Source of the DNA: Lates calcarifer
Lineage: Eukaryota > Chordata > Actinopteri > Centropomidae
Length of the DNA stretch: 64,000 nucleotides
Reading direction: 5' to 3'
NCBI RefSeq assembly: GCF_001640805.2
Contig: NC_066856.1
Location: 5,202,713-5,266,712 of the forward strand
The position numbers were made by a program, and so were the translations under genes. Below, one piece after another: positions 13,407 to 28,500 of the stretch. Position 1 is the first letter of the stretch. Every line of letters starts with the position of its first letter. The notes below the pieces were generated by a model. The model had not been told where the DNA came from. It made no database searches and saw only the letters and a list, made by a program, of their open reading frames with translations.

Positions 13407-16400
13407 CCATCTCTTTCAGGGTGTAGTCTGTGAATGAGGCTGCTGGCTTTGGAAATGTGCTGACGCTGCTTTAGAAAAGGCTGTGGTGGCCCAGTATGGT
13501 TTCTAAAGAGCAGGCCCAGACTTCCAAACCAAACAGCATCTATCTACTGATGGCCACACCCAGACTGAAACACACTGCTTCCAGGGGTCTTTGAAACATG
13601 ACAACTCAGTCAGGAAAAATACAAATCATGTCCTCAACAACAAATTGAGCATGTATGTTGTATTGTATCTATGCTTCAGAACACTGTGCTACAGTATATG
13701 AGTGACCAGCCCTCTGTATGCGTGGATTACTGTCTTCTCAGCAATATCTTTCTCTCTGTCACTCAATCTCTCTCCCCCCCTCCCTTTCCAGTATGATCAT
13801 TGGCCACTGTTCTATGGAAACTTTCCACTTTTACATCATTTGTGAAATTTAAAAAAGGTATATTCAGACAGAAGGAGTCAGAGGTCTGTTCTCCAGGACA
13901 CTCAACCTTGAACATATCAGTTAAAGTTGACATAATGCTGTGTGCAGCAAACGTTTTTGGCTGCACTCTGTTATGTATACAGGTATCACCATGCACTCAT
14001 ACATACACACACTGAGCAGTACATTTTTGACGTCTGTGTGTGTGTGTGGGGGGGGGGCACTTTATATAGCCAATGAGAATGTAGGGAACGGGTAAATGGT
14101 GCTTGTCGAGTACTGTCTGGAGTATCATCATCCCAGAGTGGGATGTTGTGAGCTGTTGGATTTGTAGAATGTATTATATGTAAAATAGAATGTATTTTAA
14201 TGTAAGGTATGTCTTTTTATTTGAATCGGGGGAAAAAAAATATATTAAATTTGTAATCATCATGTTCATATTCAAAGTTCACAATCTACAGTGGCGCAAC
14301 ATTACTTTCACAATTAACTGATTTGCTGTTTGATCCATAAAATGTCAGAAACTAGTTTTAAAAAAGGCCACACAGTCCACAAGACCTACTTGTTTGGTCA
14401 GACAAATAGACCCAAACCCAAAGTTATAACAAACCCAAAGTTATTCAGTGTAGTGACATCAGTCTCTCCATTCATAATGTGGTTCATCAAATTCACTTTA
14501 CAGACGGAGAAGCCAATTGCACCAATAAATTGATGTGTAACAAGTTGCTGTGATGTCCAATCTCATAATCAAGAAACATCTCTAAATGTTGGAATCTGTG
14601 GCTCGCAGCTGCGTTGGCCCCATGACTCTCACATGAGGCCAGCTGAAGATGAAGCAGCTCAGTGCAGTGCTTCAGGCCCAGAGCTGCTCGTCATGCTCTG
14701 TGCTCTGACACTAGTCCTTTATGGCTACCAACACAGTCTTTTTCATTATGTTCTAATCTCACGGCTTCTGTTCTTGCTCTTAGCTGTGGTTTCATAAAGA
14801 CTGACTTGAATTACGCTCATCTTAGAGATCTCTTTTGTTTTTATAGTGCAGGCCAGCTAGTTTTAACCATTATCAGTTTTATAGTTTTTACTGCCCCTGT
14901 GGCCCAGAAAGACTCTATAGTCTTCTTTGTCAAAGTCCTGAGAATCCTTCCATTCATGTTGGGATATTTTAAAATGCATTCACTCTGAGCTTGTAATGAA
15001 TGTTACCTTTTTTGAAGTACTATGTTTTATCCATAAAAAAGATTTTCAAAAAGATTTTCTTTTAAAGCTTTACTCTTTCTGCATTTACAGCCTGCAGAGA
15101 AAATGATCAGGCATTTCAGTCTGATTTTATTGTTGTGATAGGTGGTGAATATGTCAAACTCTTGATAGAACAAAAGTTGAGAAATGTGTGACTCAAGCAG
15201 ATTCTTATTCATCTCTGCTTGTGGTGATTTATTCATCATTTAAGAATGTATTACTGGCTGTCATACTGTCACTGGATAATTTCAGTCATTTGTCCCTTAC
15301 CATTTTGACAGAACCTTGTTGCTGTGTATAAAAAAGTGCAGCAGAACTTTAGGTCTCTCCTCATAGTTCTAACTTTTATTTAATAACTTCACTTGTTCAT
15401 ATTTTAAATGTCAGAGAAGTTTCACCACAGCATGAAAATCAAGTGACAAATAAAAGCTGTCACTGCCCTCTATACTGCCAGAAGATCCCCAGAAAATAGA
15501 CAGGATTCACTGGGTCACAAGGCCAGGCTGCTTTCAATACCACCCCCACAACCTGAAGTATTATCTCACTGTACTGTATACATTACCAAGGTCATATTAA
15601 AGTTGATATGTCAGCCATATGAGGGATTATATTTTTCAGTTATCAGTTACCTTTTCCTTTCTTGATAATATTTCTTTGTTTGCGCTGTGCAACATAGGCT
15701 GTTTGTGAGTGTGTGTGTGTCAGCTGCTGGCCAGTTCACCCAGGAGAAGCAGCATACACCGACAAGGTAGACCTGCCTACCTGTCCAAGTGGAAACAAAG
15801 GCAGTAGAAACATAAATACCACACAGAAAACATTCTGAATGTACTTGGCGAAGTTATTAGACTAGTTAATCCTATCATTAAAATGCTGTGAAACCTCATT
15901 CCTAGGCATTCTGGACAGTATTTTGTTCTCTCAGTATTTTGGTACACAGTAGCCAGGAGCAGCCAGCAACCAATCACATCAAAATGGAGCAATGGCTTTG
16001 TATCCAGCAGACTCCTGACTGGCTGCCTGCTGTGCTGCTCTACATTAAACCTTTTGGATGGTTACCAGGCCTAACATTTGTAGAAACTTAACACCATTTA
16101 TTTTGGTGTTATACAGACCAAGTAAAAATAGCTATAATTGACAGATCAAATTTCAGTGTCTTCTCTTTCTCACACTTGTCCTTTCTGAGTCTGAGAAGTA
16201 GGTTAAATCAAAAGTGCAAATGTGCCTCTGACAATTTATAATACTGCATAGGGATCATTTCGATTTGCTATAACTGCTTTATCCCATCCTTATTTATGTC
16301 ATGCCAGAGAATAATTCCTGGCCACATTTAACAGAGAGCAGTTTTGACATGTCAGTGTGTATGTGTCTTGACTGTGGATCGGTCAGGTTCAGCCAGGGTG

Positions 16401-16985
16401 CTGCTGCTGATTATTGGAGCATTGACTGCCAACAGTAGCCAGAGGGAAGGCTTGATGTGGGCTTGTCATCTCCATCACCAGCTGCATTTCAGAGGATTTC
16501 CCCTGGGCAGCATGCACGTGTGTGTGTGCGTGTGTGTGTGTGCGCACAGCGCTATGTGGTCTTCACATGAGACCACCTTCCAGTCTGCAATAAAACTGGG
16601 TCAGGCAAGACTGTTGTGGTGAAAAGAGAAAGGGAAACACTGCCAAAAACATCCACAGCCAGATCCACACAGTGTGTTAAACTTATGTTTTTAAACCCAG
16701 CATTAACACCAGATACCCATCTGTGAAGCTGGGTTTCAAACAGAACTTGGTTCAGCCTCTGCCTCGTTAGCTGGGAAACCTCTAATGCCAGATTTTTTCA
16801 TAGAAATAATTAAAGTCTATCTCAATACATAACACATTTTATCAAATACTACTTTACACTCATTAACAGATCCATCCAGATTTGTACTTCACTGTTAGAC
16901 CCGTGTCTGTCATGACATGTTTGTACATCACTTTCTTGCAGCTTATTTACAGTTTTCTATCTCTGCCAGTTATCACTTGGCCAAC

Positions 16986-17022
<37 letters not shown>

Positions 17023-19493
17023 AACCCTATTATTTAGTTTTATAATTCTGGTTTCAGTTGCTGCTGCTCCTCATTAACTCTGGAACAGCCTCCTAAAATG
17101 TCGCAGAGAAGCCAAATCAGTGCACATCTTAAAAACCTTTTGTTTTCTGTAGCTTTGTCTTTGTCTTTAGGAATGGGAAGGACTGAACTATCTCAACAGA
17201 TACTGGATGGATTACCGTAACATTTTTACAAGCATTCATGGTTCCCAGGGGATGATTCCATTAAAGACATAATTTAATTGTCCAATATTGCTAAACATTA
17301 GCATTTTAGTATTGTCGTTGTAAGCATATTTGCATAAAAATTTGCCTTTAGCTCAGGTGTCACAGAGCTGCTAGTATGGCTTGTTAGACTTGTCATGTAT
17401 TGTCTTCTCTGTTTTATTTCCTTTAAAATCTTGTACAAATATTTTATAAGTTGTCCATTTTAAATATTCATGACAGTTTACAGACCAACGACATAGTTCC
17501 AATTTGTGACTGTAGACCTCCACCTGTCACTCTGTGTTATGCTCTCAGAGTGCTCTCTATGCAAATTGTAGGGGAAATTCAAAACTTATTTCTTCTCAGT
17601 TATCCAGCAGGAAGTTGTGTCTGCAAAGTTATTTTTGTGATTTCACAGGTGTGTACTTTCTGCCTGAGGTGAAATTAGCATTTAAAACTGACTGTGACCC
17701 TCTCCTCTGCTGTTCTTCTGCACTGGAGTAGGGTTAGGGTATGTTAAATCCACTGGTCAGGCTGGGCTAGTGGCCAGTACAGTCTGCGGAGGTTACAGCT
17801 CTTAGTTTGCAGAAGGAACTGAGTCATAGAGTAATGTATAAGTACTTAAGTCACAAATGAGGCAAGGTTAAACTTTGACCAGTTTTCCTGTGCATGTGGG
17901 ATTATAAGCAACAATTCAGATGTGTCCACTTTCAGTTTGACCTCTAAAGTGGTTTAGGTAATCTGGATAAACTGTAAGGTTGTTTAACAACCTGTCTAAC
18001 TGCTTATCATTCTTTTCCCAAGCAACCACATGTGCTCATTTTTTTCTCTCTCCATATCTTGAAATAAGTCTTGTGCACAATTTTGAGGGTTAGCAAAACA
18101 GAAAAACAAGGCAGAAAGCTTTTATTTTCCAACCATCTTATGAAAACATTCCTCTCAGTCACCCGGGGGTTTTGGACGTAAAAGAAATTCAGGGGCCATT
18201 GGTCTTGTTCATTAAACACTAAAGAGAATAGATTAGGGCTGATACCATAATTAAAAGGATTTTTCCTCCTGATGCAAAATATACTTTGATGGGTGAACTT
18301 CTTCATTGCAAATGATCTCTTTTTTCACATTTATCAGTACTGTTTCAGTCTAGATCAATAAGTTAATTCTTAATAATTAAGGTCTGGTGAACTCACTTGA
18401 CCAACCAGAACAGAATTCAGAGGACAAATATGTTGCATCTCTTAGAAGGAATAGCATGGTCTTTTATTGAACTTAGATTGGGTTAAATGTCAGGCCATGA
18501 TGTTTACTTTGGTATCTGTTAGTACAATGAGAGTCCAAGTGCTCCTCCAGTTACTGTCTCACCTAAAGATGTCCAATGTGTACATAGCACTGATGGTCTT
18601 GTTGTCTTCCAGGGGAAAATTTGCTGTGGTCAGAAAATGCGTGGAGAAATGCACAGGCTACGAGTATGCTGCAAAGTTCATGAGGAAGAGACGGAAAGGC
18701 CAGGACTGCCGGATGGAGATCATCCATGAGATTGCAGTGCTCGAGTTGGCCACAGTCAGTCCCCGGGTGGTCAACCTCCACCAGGTCTATGAGATGGCCT
18801 CTGAGATGGTGCTAGTCTTGGAGTTGTGAGTATTAAACCTAAACACACACACATTTTTTCAAAATATCTGCTGTGAAAAAAGCTCTGTTGTCTCATGGCT
18901 ATTTTTAGTTTGCTCAGTTTACTTGTCTTTGATTCTCACCAGCTCCTTGTCTCTCTTTCTGTGATAATTGGTTATGATGTTTGTAATTATAAGTTTTTGT
19001 TTTTCCTTTTTATTGCCAAGGTGGTGTAGGCTATGTAGTTGAGTGTTTAAGTCTTAATTTGTGTGCAAGGGTGTTCTTTAGAATAAGAGGCATACATTTT
19101 TTGTGTCAGACTGTTTGTTTTGCTAGTGACTAAACATAGAAAACCCACAGGAAGTGAACAGTGTGATGTTCTCAAAGGAAAAGTGTGAGAGGGGACAGGC
19201 AATATAGCTGCAGCATTTTAGTCCTGCACAGCTTCAGGCCAAACCTTAATGCTCCAGCAAACACTAGCTATGCCAACAATGTGCCTCGCCTGTGTCCTTT
19301 GTATACACACACATATTGTGTTGTTGGATATGGGTAGGTTGGGTTTCCTGTGTCCCAGGATTATGACTGAGACCTGAAGTAGACAGACTGACAGCAGCTT
19401 GATGTGTTAAATCCATCAGTAACAGTGAAAAAAGACCAACTGGAGCACAGCTTGGTTTGACCCAGTATGTGGGATTTACACACACCACACACA

Positions 19494-19524
<31 letters not shown>

Positions 19525-22500
19525 CATGCACGTGATACTGTGTGGTGTTGACTACAGTAGCCACACCAGTTGTCGATGATCTCATCTCACTGGTCATGCC
19601 TGGGCTATGCTTGACCTGGTTCCCATAGTGTGTGTGTGTCAGTTCATGTCATGCCCGGCTGATCAAGAAGGTCTCTCTCACTTCCCCTGTCTTTCTGTCC
19701 TTGTCTCTCTCTCTCCCTCAAGCCATATTGGATTTTGCCTGCATCACACACAAGTACACGCGTGCACAAACTGAAGGCAAACTGCTAGATTGGATAGTAT
19801 TGACACATTCTGGATCAACTGTCATCTGTCATTCATGACCTCTATGCATACACCGCAAACAATGCAGTGCTGATTTCACTGCACACACCTACTGTTTTAT
19901 GCCTGAAAGATGCATCAAGCAATAAAACAATATAAATGTGTTACAAGAGGAGCACCATAGAGGATCCAGTGTCAAATACCTCTTCATCTGCTTTTTGACA
20001 GCAGCTGATCATATCAGGTGGTGATATTTAAACTAGAGGCCAGCTGTGTTGAGACACCGTGTCTCTTAATGTTCTGAAGTGACTTGAATGACTGGAGAAC
20101 TCCAGTGATAAAACTGCCCTTTCATAAAGCTGAGTTGTGTTAAATTCCTAGTATGAGTTAAACACCTCAAAACTCAAGATCTAGGGATATCCAAAATAGC
20201 CCCTCTGACGTCCCAACTCTATTGACTTTGACAAGTAAAATGATAATAAATGATAATGATAATGATAAAATGATAATAAAAGTGTCTGTTAAATGTTAGT
20301 TATGATTAAAAGTTGAAATGAAATGAATGACAATTATTATTATTATTATTATTATTATGATCATTTTTCTTGTGTCAGTCCAGTGTCATCAAGCTTGTTT
20401 TCACTTTTAGTGCCTCTCTTATTTCACTCTGTTTGCATGGAATGAGAAATGGAGTAGAGTGGAGAGGTTGCCAGTGTTGTGTGGATTGTAGTATTTTACA
20501 GGATTATGTACTGTCAGCAGCACATGCCATACAATGCAATCTGTCCTGTTAAGGAGATCCCATAAATGCCCCTTTAAATGCTCCAGTTGGCCAGAGTCCT
20601 CCCCCACCTCAGTCCCTAATCCTAATCCCAGCCATTGTTCATTAAAAGGATAATCTCAGAATTAACTGCTGCCCTGAGTGAGGATAGTGCTCCTCGTCAG
20701 ACACACATAGTCAACCTGCACAGACTCACCCACACACACAAACACACACACGTACATAGACCAAGCCATACTAACACAGAAAGATTCTACAGTTTGGTTG
20801 ATGTTGTAATTTGATCGATATTTCCCCCCAGAATGTAATTATTAATGGACCCTCTCACATCGATGACTCTAATAAAGAAAACAATATAATGTTTATTTGT
20901 CTCATAATTCCTCTTAACATGTTATTAACATGCAGTAGTTGCGCCACACCCTTTTTATATGAAGTTTTTCCAGTTTCTAGATCCCTTCCAGCTATTTATA
21001 AACAACCCAAGAAAAGACGATCAATTCAAGTCTACGATATGATCATATGAATGAAGAGGTAACTGTTCAATGGAAGCAATTCCTGTGTGACTGCTAGAGT
21101 TCATGTCAGCACCATTTAATCCATCCAACCACCATCCACCCAACCCCCCCTTTCCTCTTATTTATTTCTCCTCTGTGCTTTTTATATCGAAAGGAAATAG
21201 AGCAGAATACTTTCATTCTTTCTGGGGAGAGGCGTTGACAACATACTCGTCTTTTTCTCTCCCCCATCTTTTATTTGGCTGACAGCTGACAGATATTTCG
21301 GGCAGTGGGGTAAATGGTGATGAAGGAAGATTGAAAGATAGATGGAGGGAGGAGGGGGCAAATATTCTACGAATGAGGGTCAACTTGACATAGAAAACTA
21401 TTCATGCCATGATGGGAGGGGGGAGGGAGGGAGGGATTGGTGAGGAAAACAGGCAAAGGGGCCAAAGCTTTTTTCAGGCTGGTAGGGAGAGAAGGAAAGA
21501 AAGAGATGAAGAGTGGGAAAAATGATTTTAAAAAAAGGAAGAGAAAGAGGCAAGAATAGTGTAAATGTGATGGAGAGAACAGTTAAACAGAAAGAGGAAG
21601 GCGTCTAGAGAGAATGAATGAGAGCGATAGAGAGCTCCATGGCCTCATTGCTGGCTGAGCTCCAGCTGGGAGTTCATTATGTCAGTTGAGCCGCACAAGC
21701 GCACGTGATGAGCCAAAGCATGGCCACTTGTCCAGAGAGAGAGTCACACAGGGGAAACAAAACATAGGATTGACTTGATGGTTTAAATCAACTTGTTAAT
21801 ATTCACACAAACTAACTGTTTGTAACTTTATGGATTCTATTTTCGACATTTTCTGTGTTTAGCTTTGTCAAACATTAAGGATAAGGCTGGTGTTCGGTTT
21901 TCTTCTTACTGTCAGCAAATCCCATGAAGAGACCAAACCTGCCTGTCCGGGGCTCAACTGAAGAAATCCTTAAGAATGGCTCACAAATACATGGTTTTAT
22001 TTTAAAAAGCAAGGCTCTGTAATTTTAATTAAAACAGCTGGTCACGGTAGTTTTAACGATGTCAAATAGGAGGAAGTAGTGCATTTGTTAGGAACTATTT
22101 TCAGCAGCGGATTAATCCACTTTTGGCACTCTAGTTAGTATTTGGGCCAGCAGGACAATGTACGAGGGGGCTTCAAAAAGTTTGTGGAAAAAGTACATGT
22201 ATGTGGAACCAAGTCAAAATAAACTTTAATGGTAATGAAAGATGTCACAGTGCAACAGTGTGGCTCATTGTTTTCAAATAGTTTTTGGACAAGAATTGAG
22301 CTCTATGGCAGACAGATGAATAAGATACAGTACTGTGAAAAAGTTGAACAGATTCTTATTCATCATGCAGCACTGACAGAGAGGCGCCTGATCAGTTCCT
22401 AGACTTATTCTGTGCAACAATGAGGCCAAACATACAGCCAGAGAACAACTGCACCAACCTCTCCATGATGCTTGAAACAACCTACCTGCCTTTGTGGTGT

Positions 22501-25500
22501 GGTCACACCATATATTGATTTGATCTCAGGTTTAGTTTAGTCTTGGGATTTGTTGACAGTAAGAAAAATAAAAGAGATATGTCAACAGACATATCTCGTA
22601 AGTTCAGTGTTGCAGTGGGACCTGACAGCAAAAATAAATATAAACATAGAATACAAAGCTCTTACCATGTGTAAATAAGGGCAAGGAATCCAGAGCAAAT
22701 TCCATTTTCCAAAAAAGAAGTTGAATTTGGCAGATCTACTGTTCCAAATACAATTTAATGCTTTGCTTTCCTTGCATGCTGCGTTTGAGTTGTACTCGTA
22801 GGAGTATTTGGCGCACCCCTGTGCCATTACCTTTTGTAATAACAAACTAAGCACAATAAAAAACTAAAATGTAAAATAAGAATGTTTGATGTAAGGCTCA
22901 CATTGTGCATACTTAAGTTTTCCTCTAGCCATATAATATAACTTGGGAGTAGGTATACTAACATAGAACACTGATAGGTTCCTGGGGCTCTGGGAAAAAG
23001 TGGGTGTCAGGGCTCATGTTGGGTTGGCTCAATAGGGGCCCACAGCTCATTTTTGCCTTGGGGCCCTGTAGCAGGTTAATTCGGCCCTAAATGTAATTAG
23101 TGGTGATGTCAGATTTCAGGCATTTGGACAAATGTGGGTCCATCACTAAAACTGTAACTTGCTGTTTTCTGCTGTAAATGGACCCATTGCCGTGTGGGAA
23201 ACTCCAGTTTGCTGGATATGAATACATTATGAGTGCAGTATGGAGGGCCGCTCCAGGCATTCACTTGACCTCACTCTGACTTTATTGCTCCCCCTCTCCC
23301 TGTCACGCACATTTGTCTCTTTGTCTCTGCTGTCCTTTGTGGGGATGGTTTCCTCTTCTATGCTGATCTGTCCTTGTTGTTGCACCTCTTTCTAACTTAA
23401 TTGTGATCATGGCACAATTGGAGTTTGATAAGTCCCATTTTATGCAGTCATTTTGAGGCATACTCGTAAAGGAATAGCCAATACTTTTATATTTGCCCTG
23501 TCTTTCAGTTCAGGGCTTCCTTCAGACAACAGTCCAGACCCTGCTCAATTCCCCCTATTGTTTTGGTGTTTGTTTATATTTATGGTGTGAAGGAAGGAGG
23601 TCAGATTATTTAGGTCAGCTGACGTTCATGTTATTATCATTATTATTATCATTATTTTACAAAACCATCTGAGGTACAGCGTAACGAGTGGCTGATCAAA
23701 GCTGAATCGATTTATTCCCACAGCACTGAGCTGACACCAATTTCATTAATTACATTAGGAACTTGCCAATCAAACTCTGACTGACTGCCCTCTGGCCTGC
23801 ATGAACCTGACCTCTCACTGGGCTTCAAAGCTACTTTCAGGATTCAGGGGCACCACAGAGGCAACAGGCCAATCTGCTTTTGTCTGGGATCATATCAATG
23901 GAGGTGTTTTTTTAGTGTGTGTGTGTGTCTGTCTGTTTCTGGTTGTGTGGATGACCCATTTACTGAGTCTTCTCAGTCACTGAGGTCAAAATAAATATTT
24001 AAAAGTGTATTCATGTCAATTGATTTATTTAGAAAATTGATTTGTCATTTCCAGCCATGTTTCCTCATATTTTGTTCCTCAGTTTTTAATCTTCTTCCCA
24101 TGAACATCAGTGCATAACATCTTACAGGTCCTTGAAATTACATTCATAATTTATTTCTGGAATTCCCTGCCTGAAGATCTAAAGCGTTCCAAAATTTAAA
24201 TCTCTTTAAATTCTCCTATGAAAACTTAGATTAAAAAAATATGTGCTTGATAAATCCCTAGGCACTCTCTGTAAAAAAAAAAATACTGTTTTTCTACATG
24301 TCTTATATTATTACTACCAAACAGTTTCGACAAATAAGTTAGGAAAAATCTTAATTGCAATTTTAATCATGACATGTTATCTTTTTAGTAACGGAGAGAT
24401 TTTTTATACTTTAGCTGATAATGTGCACTTTACATAATTTTAATTCTAGGAAACAACAGTGTTGCTCACTTGTTGAACATAGAAGAAATTTGAGCTCTGA
24501 GTACATTCTTAGACACACTTTCACAACATTGGAATTTATCTGTGGGAACTGAATCATCGAGTATCAAATTGAATTGAGTCTGGTTATTAGCGCCGATATC
24601 CAGCAATTCAAAGACATCACGGGTCTGGGAATTTGTGATGGTCTTCTTTCATAACTTTTAGATATAGATTATAGACTTAGTGATGAATTGATTAATAAGA
24701 AAAATTATCAACAATGAAAATAAATAAATAATTATTAATTTCAACCCTAAACTGGTCTATAAACCATCATTATTTTTTATCTCTTTGGTTTTATCATTAC
24801 ATTTTTACATTTTCATCATTACATTACATTACATTTTCATTTGACATTTTTACTTTTCCTGTGCATTCCTCTCCAGTCTGGTTCTATTTGTAAAGCACTT
24901 TAAATTGCACTGTATAAGGTGTATAAGGTACTGTACAAGTACAGTTTGATCGACTATCCTGCAGTTATCTTCCATCTTCTCTCACATTATAGTGCTTTGG
25001 CAGAGGACTTTAAAAGGTAGTTTGAAACACATTCTTGGACAAGTTTTTGCAGCTGTTGCTTTCTAGAATTTGTTAAGATGAGGCAGGTTTCACTACAGGT
25101 TTTACACTCTATTGAGTCTTTAGTTGTTGTTTTCTGTATGCCAGACTGGATTAGTTTCTGTCTGATCCTCTGAGGAATGAAGTTTGATCCCAACAGTTAA
25201 ATGCACGTGCCAAAAGCAGCCGTGTGTGCAGGTGTGTGTATGCAATGGTGACTCAGATTAGAAACCAATCATTTCACACGCACATTCCCTCAGCTGACCT
25301 AATTATTATCAGAATTCTCCTCCTCTTTTGTGCTCTGATTGCCCAAGAAGCAGACTGTGATTTCTGGCCCTACACACACACACACACCAAAGCCTACATA
25401 GTAGGGTGTGTATTTGTGTGTAAAGACTGCTTCAACTCTTAAAGTTGAATTTGTGACAGTTTATACGGCACAAAGCTTCTTACAAAGACACATCTGTTAT

Positions 25501-28500
25501 TCTCAACCACAACTAAGACAGACAAAAATAAAATTTAAAAAAGCAATAAAAGTGAAAGTTCTCACAAGCCATTTGTGCCATTGGTTATTTACTAGAGATT
25601 ATTGTGGGGAGCCTTCATAGCAGCAGTGAGGCAAAGTTTTTATTTAAGATATTCAGAGAGAGAATTTGTGTTTCAGTAAGTTTAACCAGGTATACTTTTT
25701 TTTTTTTAGGTCTGCTTTACTTTTCAGGAAATAATACATAATAATAAATCAAGTTTAAATGAGTTAACTTGAGTTAAACAGAAACTTAACTCCAAGCGCT
25801 CCAGTTTCCTCCTACCCAACAGATATGCATGCTGTGCCATAGCTTCCATTTTTTATTAAAAGTACTTTGCCCTACGTGTTCCTTCCTTCTCTTGTCCAAG
25901 CTTCAGGCAGTGAAAGGGATGTTTCTTTGGCTATATTGGCTCATCTCCCTCAATAAAAACAAAGCCATTTGCCAGCAAAAATGTCAGAGTAAATTGTAAA
26001 AATGTGTTATTTGAATTGAAAGAAATCACTTAAATTCACTAAAACACACAAAAAAGGGGCCAGTGGAAAAAGTTACAGTGTCCAGACCTCAGAGGACCAC
26101 AGTGGCAGCTATGGCAATGAATGCATGTTAGATTCTATTAGTTATCAGTATTACTGCTGCCACTGCCCTTGACCAAGTTCTGTGGCTGTGGATGATGATA
26201 ACACTGTACTCACTCAAGTATAACCAAACGTCTGGAACATCTGAACAAGTGATCAGGACATCAGATTTCCCTTCACTAATGGTTTATGGCAGTTGATTTG
26301 TTCTGTTAAAGTCTCATAAACAAGGCCACAAGATTCTTTTTCTTCAGCTGCTACAGTGTGACTGGAGGACGAATGATTTTATCAGATAGTTGGAAAATTA
26401 AAAGCTTCCCGCATCCTGACACAAGATAGTGTGTTTACTTGCACAAGGGAACACAGAATCACGCACTCAAAGTTGAACAAGGTCCAACAAGTCAAATAAC
26501 ATGAGCAGTCAGACAATCAGACGTCAGATAGAAACCCAGATTATTTACATCACTTTATTTCAAAGCCAAACTAAAAGTGAGTGCACCTGAAATGTTGGAA
26601 AATGTACTTCATTGTCTTGTTTGACTAACCTGGAAGTTTCTTAAAAATCTGTCTGATCATGTGACTGCTTATGTTTCTTAACTTGTCTGTCTTATTTTAA
26701 GTGACATTACCTCAGTCCCAGTTGTCAACAGTTAACTTGGTGACTACAATGATGCTATTACTGATGGGAATGACAGTCAAATCTACATAAATAACCGACT
26801 ACATGAATTCAGGACCTCTGTGCAGTACAGGTTGTGGCCAGCCTGCACTGTTGTGTTGCACCTACTTTGATAAATGCATAGAATGGAGGTCCTGTGAGGA
26901 ACTGTTTGACTTTCATTAGGTATAGCCTCCAGACTGTCCTAATGTTTTTACTCTCTCTAGTCAGGTTAAAGGCCCTTTCTTCTCACCTTGAAAATCCAAA
27001 ACATTCTCACTCACCCCTACTCTTCCTCCACCTTCCTCTGAGATAAAGCCTAATTCACAAGCACCCTGAGGGAACACCTTGTCTATTCCTGACTACCAAC
27101 CTTCTTTTTCTTTTTGAGTTTTTAATTGAGTTTGTCCATCAGAGTTTATCTCAGGTCAAAGGAAATTAAGGGTGCTTGGAGGAGGGCAGTAGTTGTTGTG
27201 TTTGCAATAGGTTGAGACAGTTTTCATTTTACTGTTTGTTTTATAATCACCGTGCTGTTTTCTTATGTCGGAGGTGAAGAGAAAGTGATCAGTCAACAGT
27301 ACAAATGGCCTCATTCAAGTGAAGCTCATAATTAGTTTGCTATATTTAGAGGTGCTCTGCTATTTCTGCCACCACCTCCAGCAAGTCAAAACACATACAC
27401 ATTCACACATTGGGGCTAGATGGTGATTTATTTCCACAGTGTCATGTGGGATTCACCATAAAAAGCCTGACGTAGAACAAGTTTTCCCAATCATTTTGGT
27501 GAGATTGTGGATGAAACAGGGAACCCAGACTGTAGTTTAGGTTTCCTGCCGGTGAACCGGTTTCCTCCCACAGTTCAAACACATGCAGGTTAGGTTAGCT
27601 GGGAACTCTAAATTACAGGCAAATTTGTTTGTCTGTCTGTGCGTTTAAGACTGGTGACCTGTCCAGGCTATAGCCTCCCTGACATTACACAGAGACTGAT
27701 CCTTAGGTGGATGCTTACTCCAAACCTGACTGATCTCTGCTGCTCTTATGAAGAATTTCAAAGAGGCAAGTGCAGATGCTTTGTATTCTTATCTGCTGTA
27801 TGTCTTGTGCAGTGCGGCCGGAGGCGAGATCTTCAACCAGTGTGTGTCAGATCGGGAGGATGAGGCCTTCAGCGAGGAGGACGTAAAGAGGCTCATGAGG
27901 CAAATCCTGGAGGGAGTCTCCTTCCTCCACCAGAACAACATAGTCCACCTCGACCTGAAGGTCAGTGCAGATACACATACTATCATCTCCACTATCACTT
28001 TATTTTGTCTTCCTTTTATAGTCCATTCAGTTCCACTCTTATTCTTAAATCGCACCAGTCAGTTAAGATAAAACCTAATACATTCTCCAGGAAAACAATG
28101 TCACTGTAGGCTTAGGAAAATAGAACCATAGCAATTTCCCATCGAAACCAGTTTTTGAAAGCATTTGAGATGAGAAATAAATTAATCATTTAACATTTCA
28201 TTTACAGCACATACTTTTAATTAGTTTTAAATGGGTCCACCCTAAATTCCAGAAAATAATAATATATATATGCATACAGTTTTTATTTTATCTGTCCAGG
28301 TTTTCAGATTATCTGTCTCTTCAGATTTGTGCTTCCACCCAAGTACAATGGTAGTTTTGTGGTGCTCACAGTTTTGGAAAAAATATATTTAAGTTTCAGC
28401 AGCAACAGGAGCAAGAGGTGAGTTCTGTGAATAATCAAGAGTAAGGACATTGTTTTGGTCAAATCTGTAGCATGTTCATATTAAACAAGACATTCAATGG

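Larger units (their letters stand above)
6718..18612 (+). other. stk17a: stk17a intron 1 (11,895 bp)
   Basis: A long first intron with no supportable exon. It contains (TA)n at 7157-7188, (TG)n at 7953-7983, (CA)n at 13356-13402, a T32 run at 16988-17019, a LINE-2-like remnant at 17040-17160 and a dispersed repeat copy at 17160-17405. The remaining sequence is AT-rich and featureless to the eye. Confidence 0.85.
18826..27812 (+). other. stk17a: stk17a intron 2 (8,987 bp)
   Basis: No exon was found. The intron holds a compound (CA)n at 19480-19526, ATT/ATA-type simple repeats at 20232-20357, a purine-rich tract with a G-quadruplex motif at 21300-21620, a possible mariner-like terminal fragment near 22160, a LINE-2-like 3' remnant at 24100-24960 and a dispersed repeat just before exon 3. 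Confidence 0.85.

Noticed and set aside
17731..17745. Telomere-like gggttagggt phrase
   Set aside because: A single occurrence without tandem repetition; no interstitial telomeric array.
22160..22520. Complete mariner transposon
   Set aside because: Only one possible terminal repeat was seen, with no matching inverted end or transposase frame, so only a low-confidence fragment is listed.
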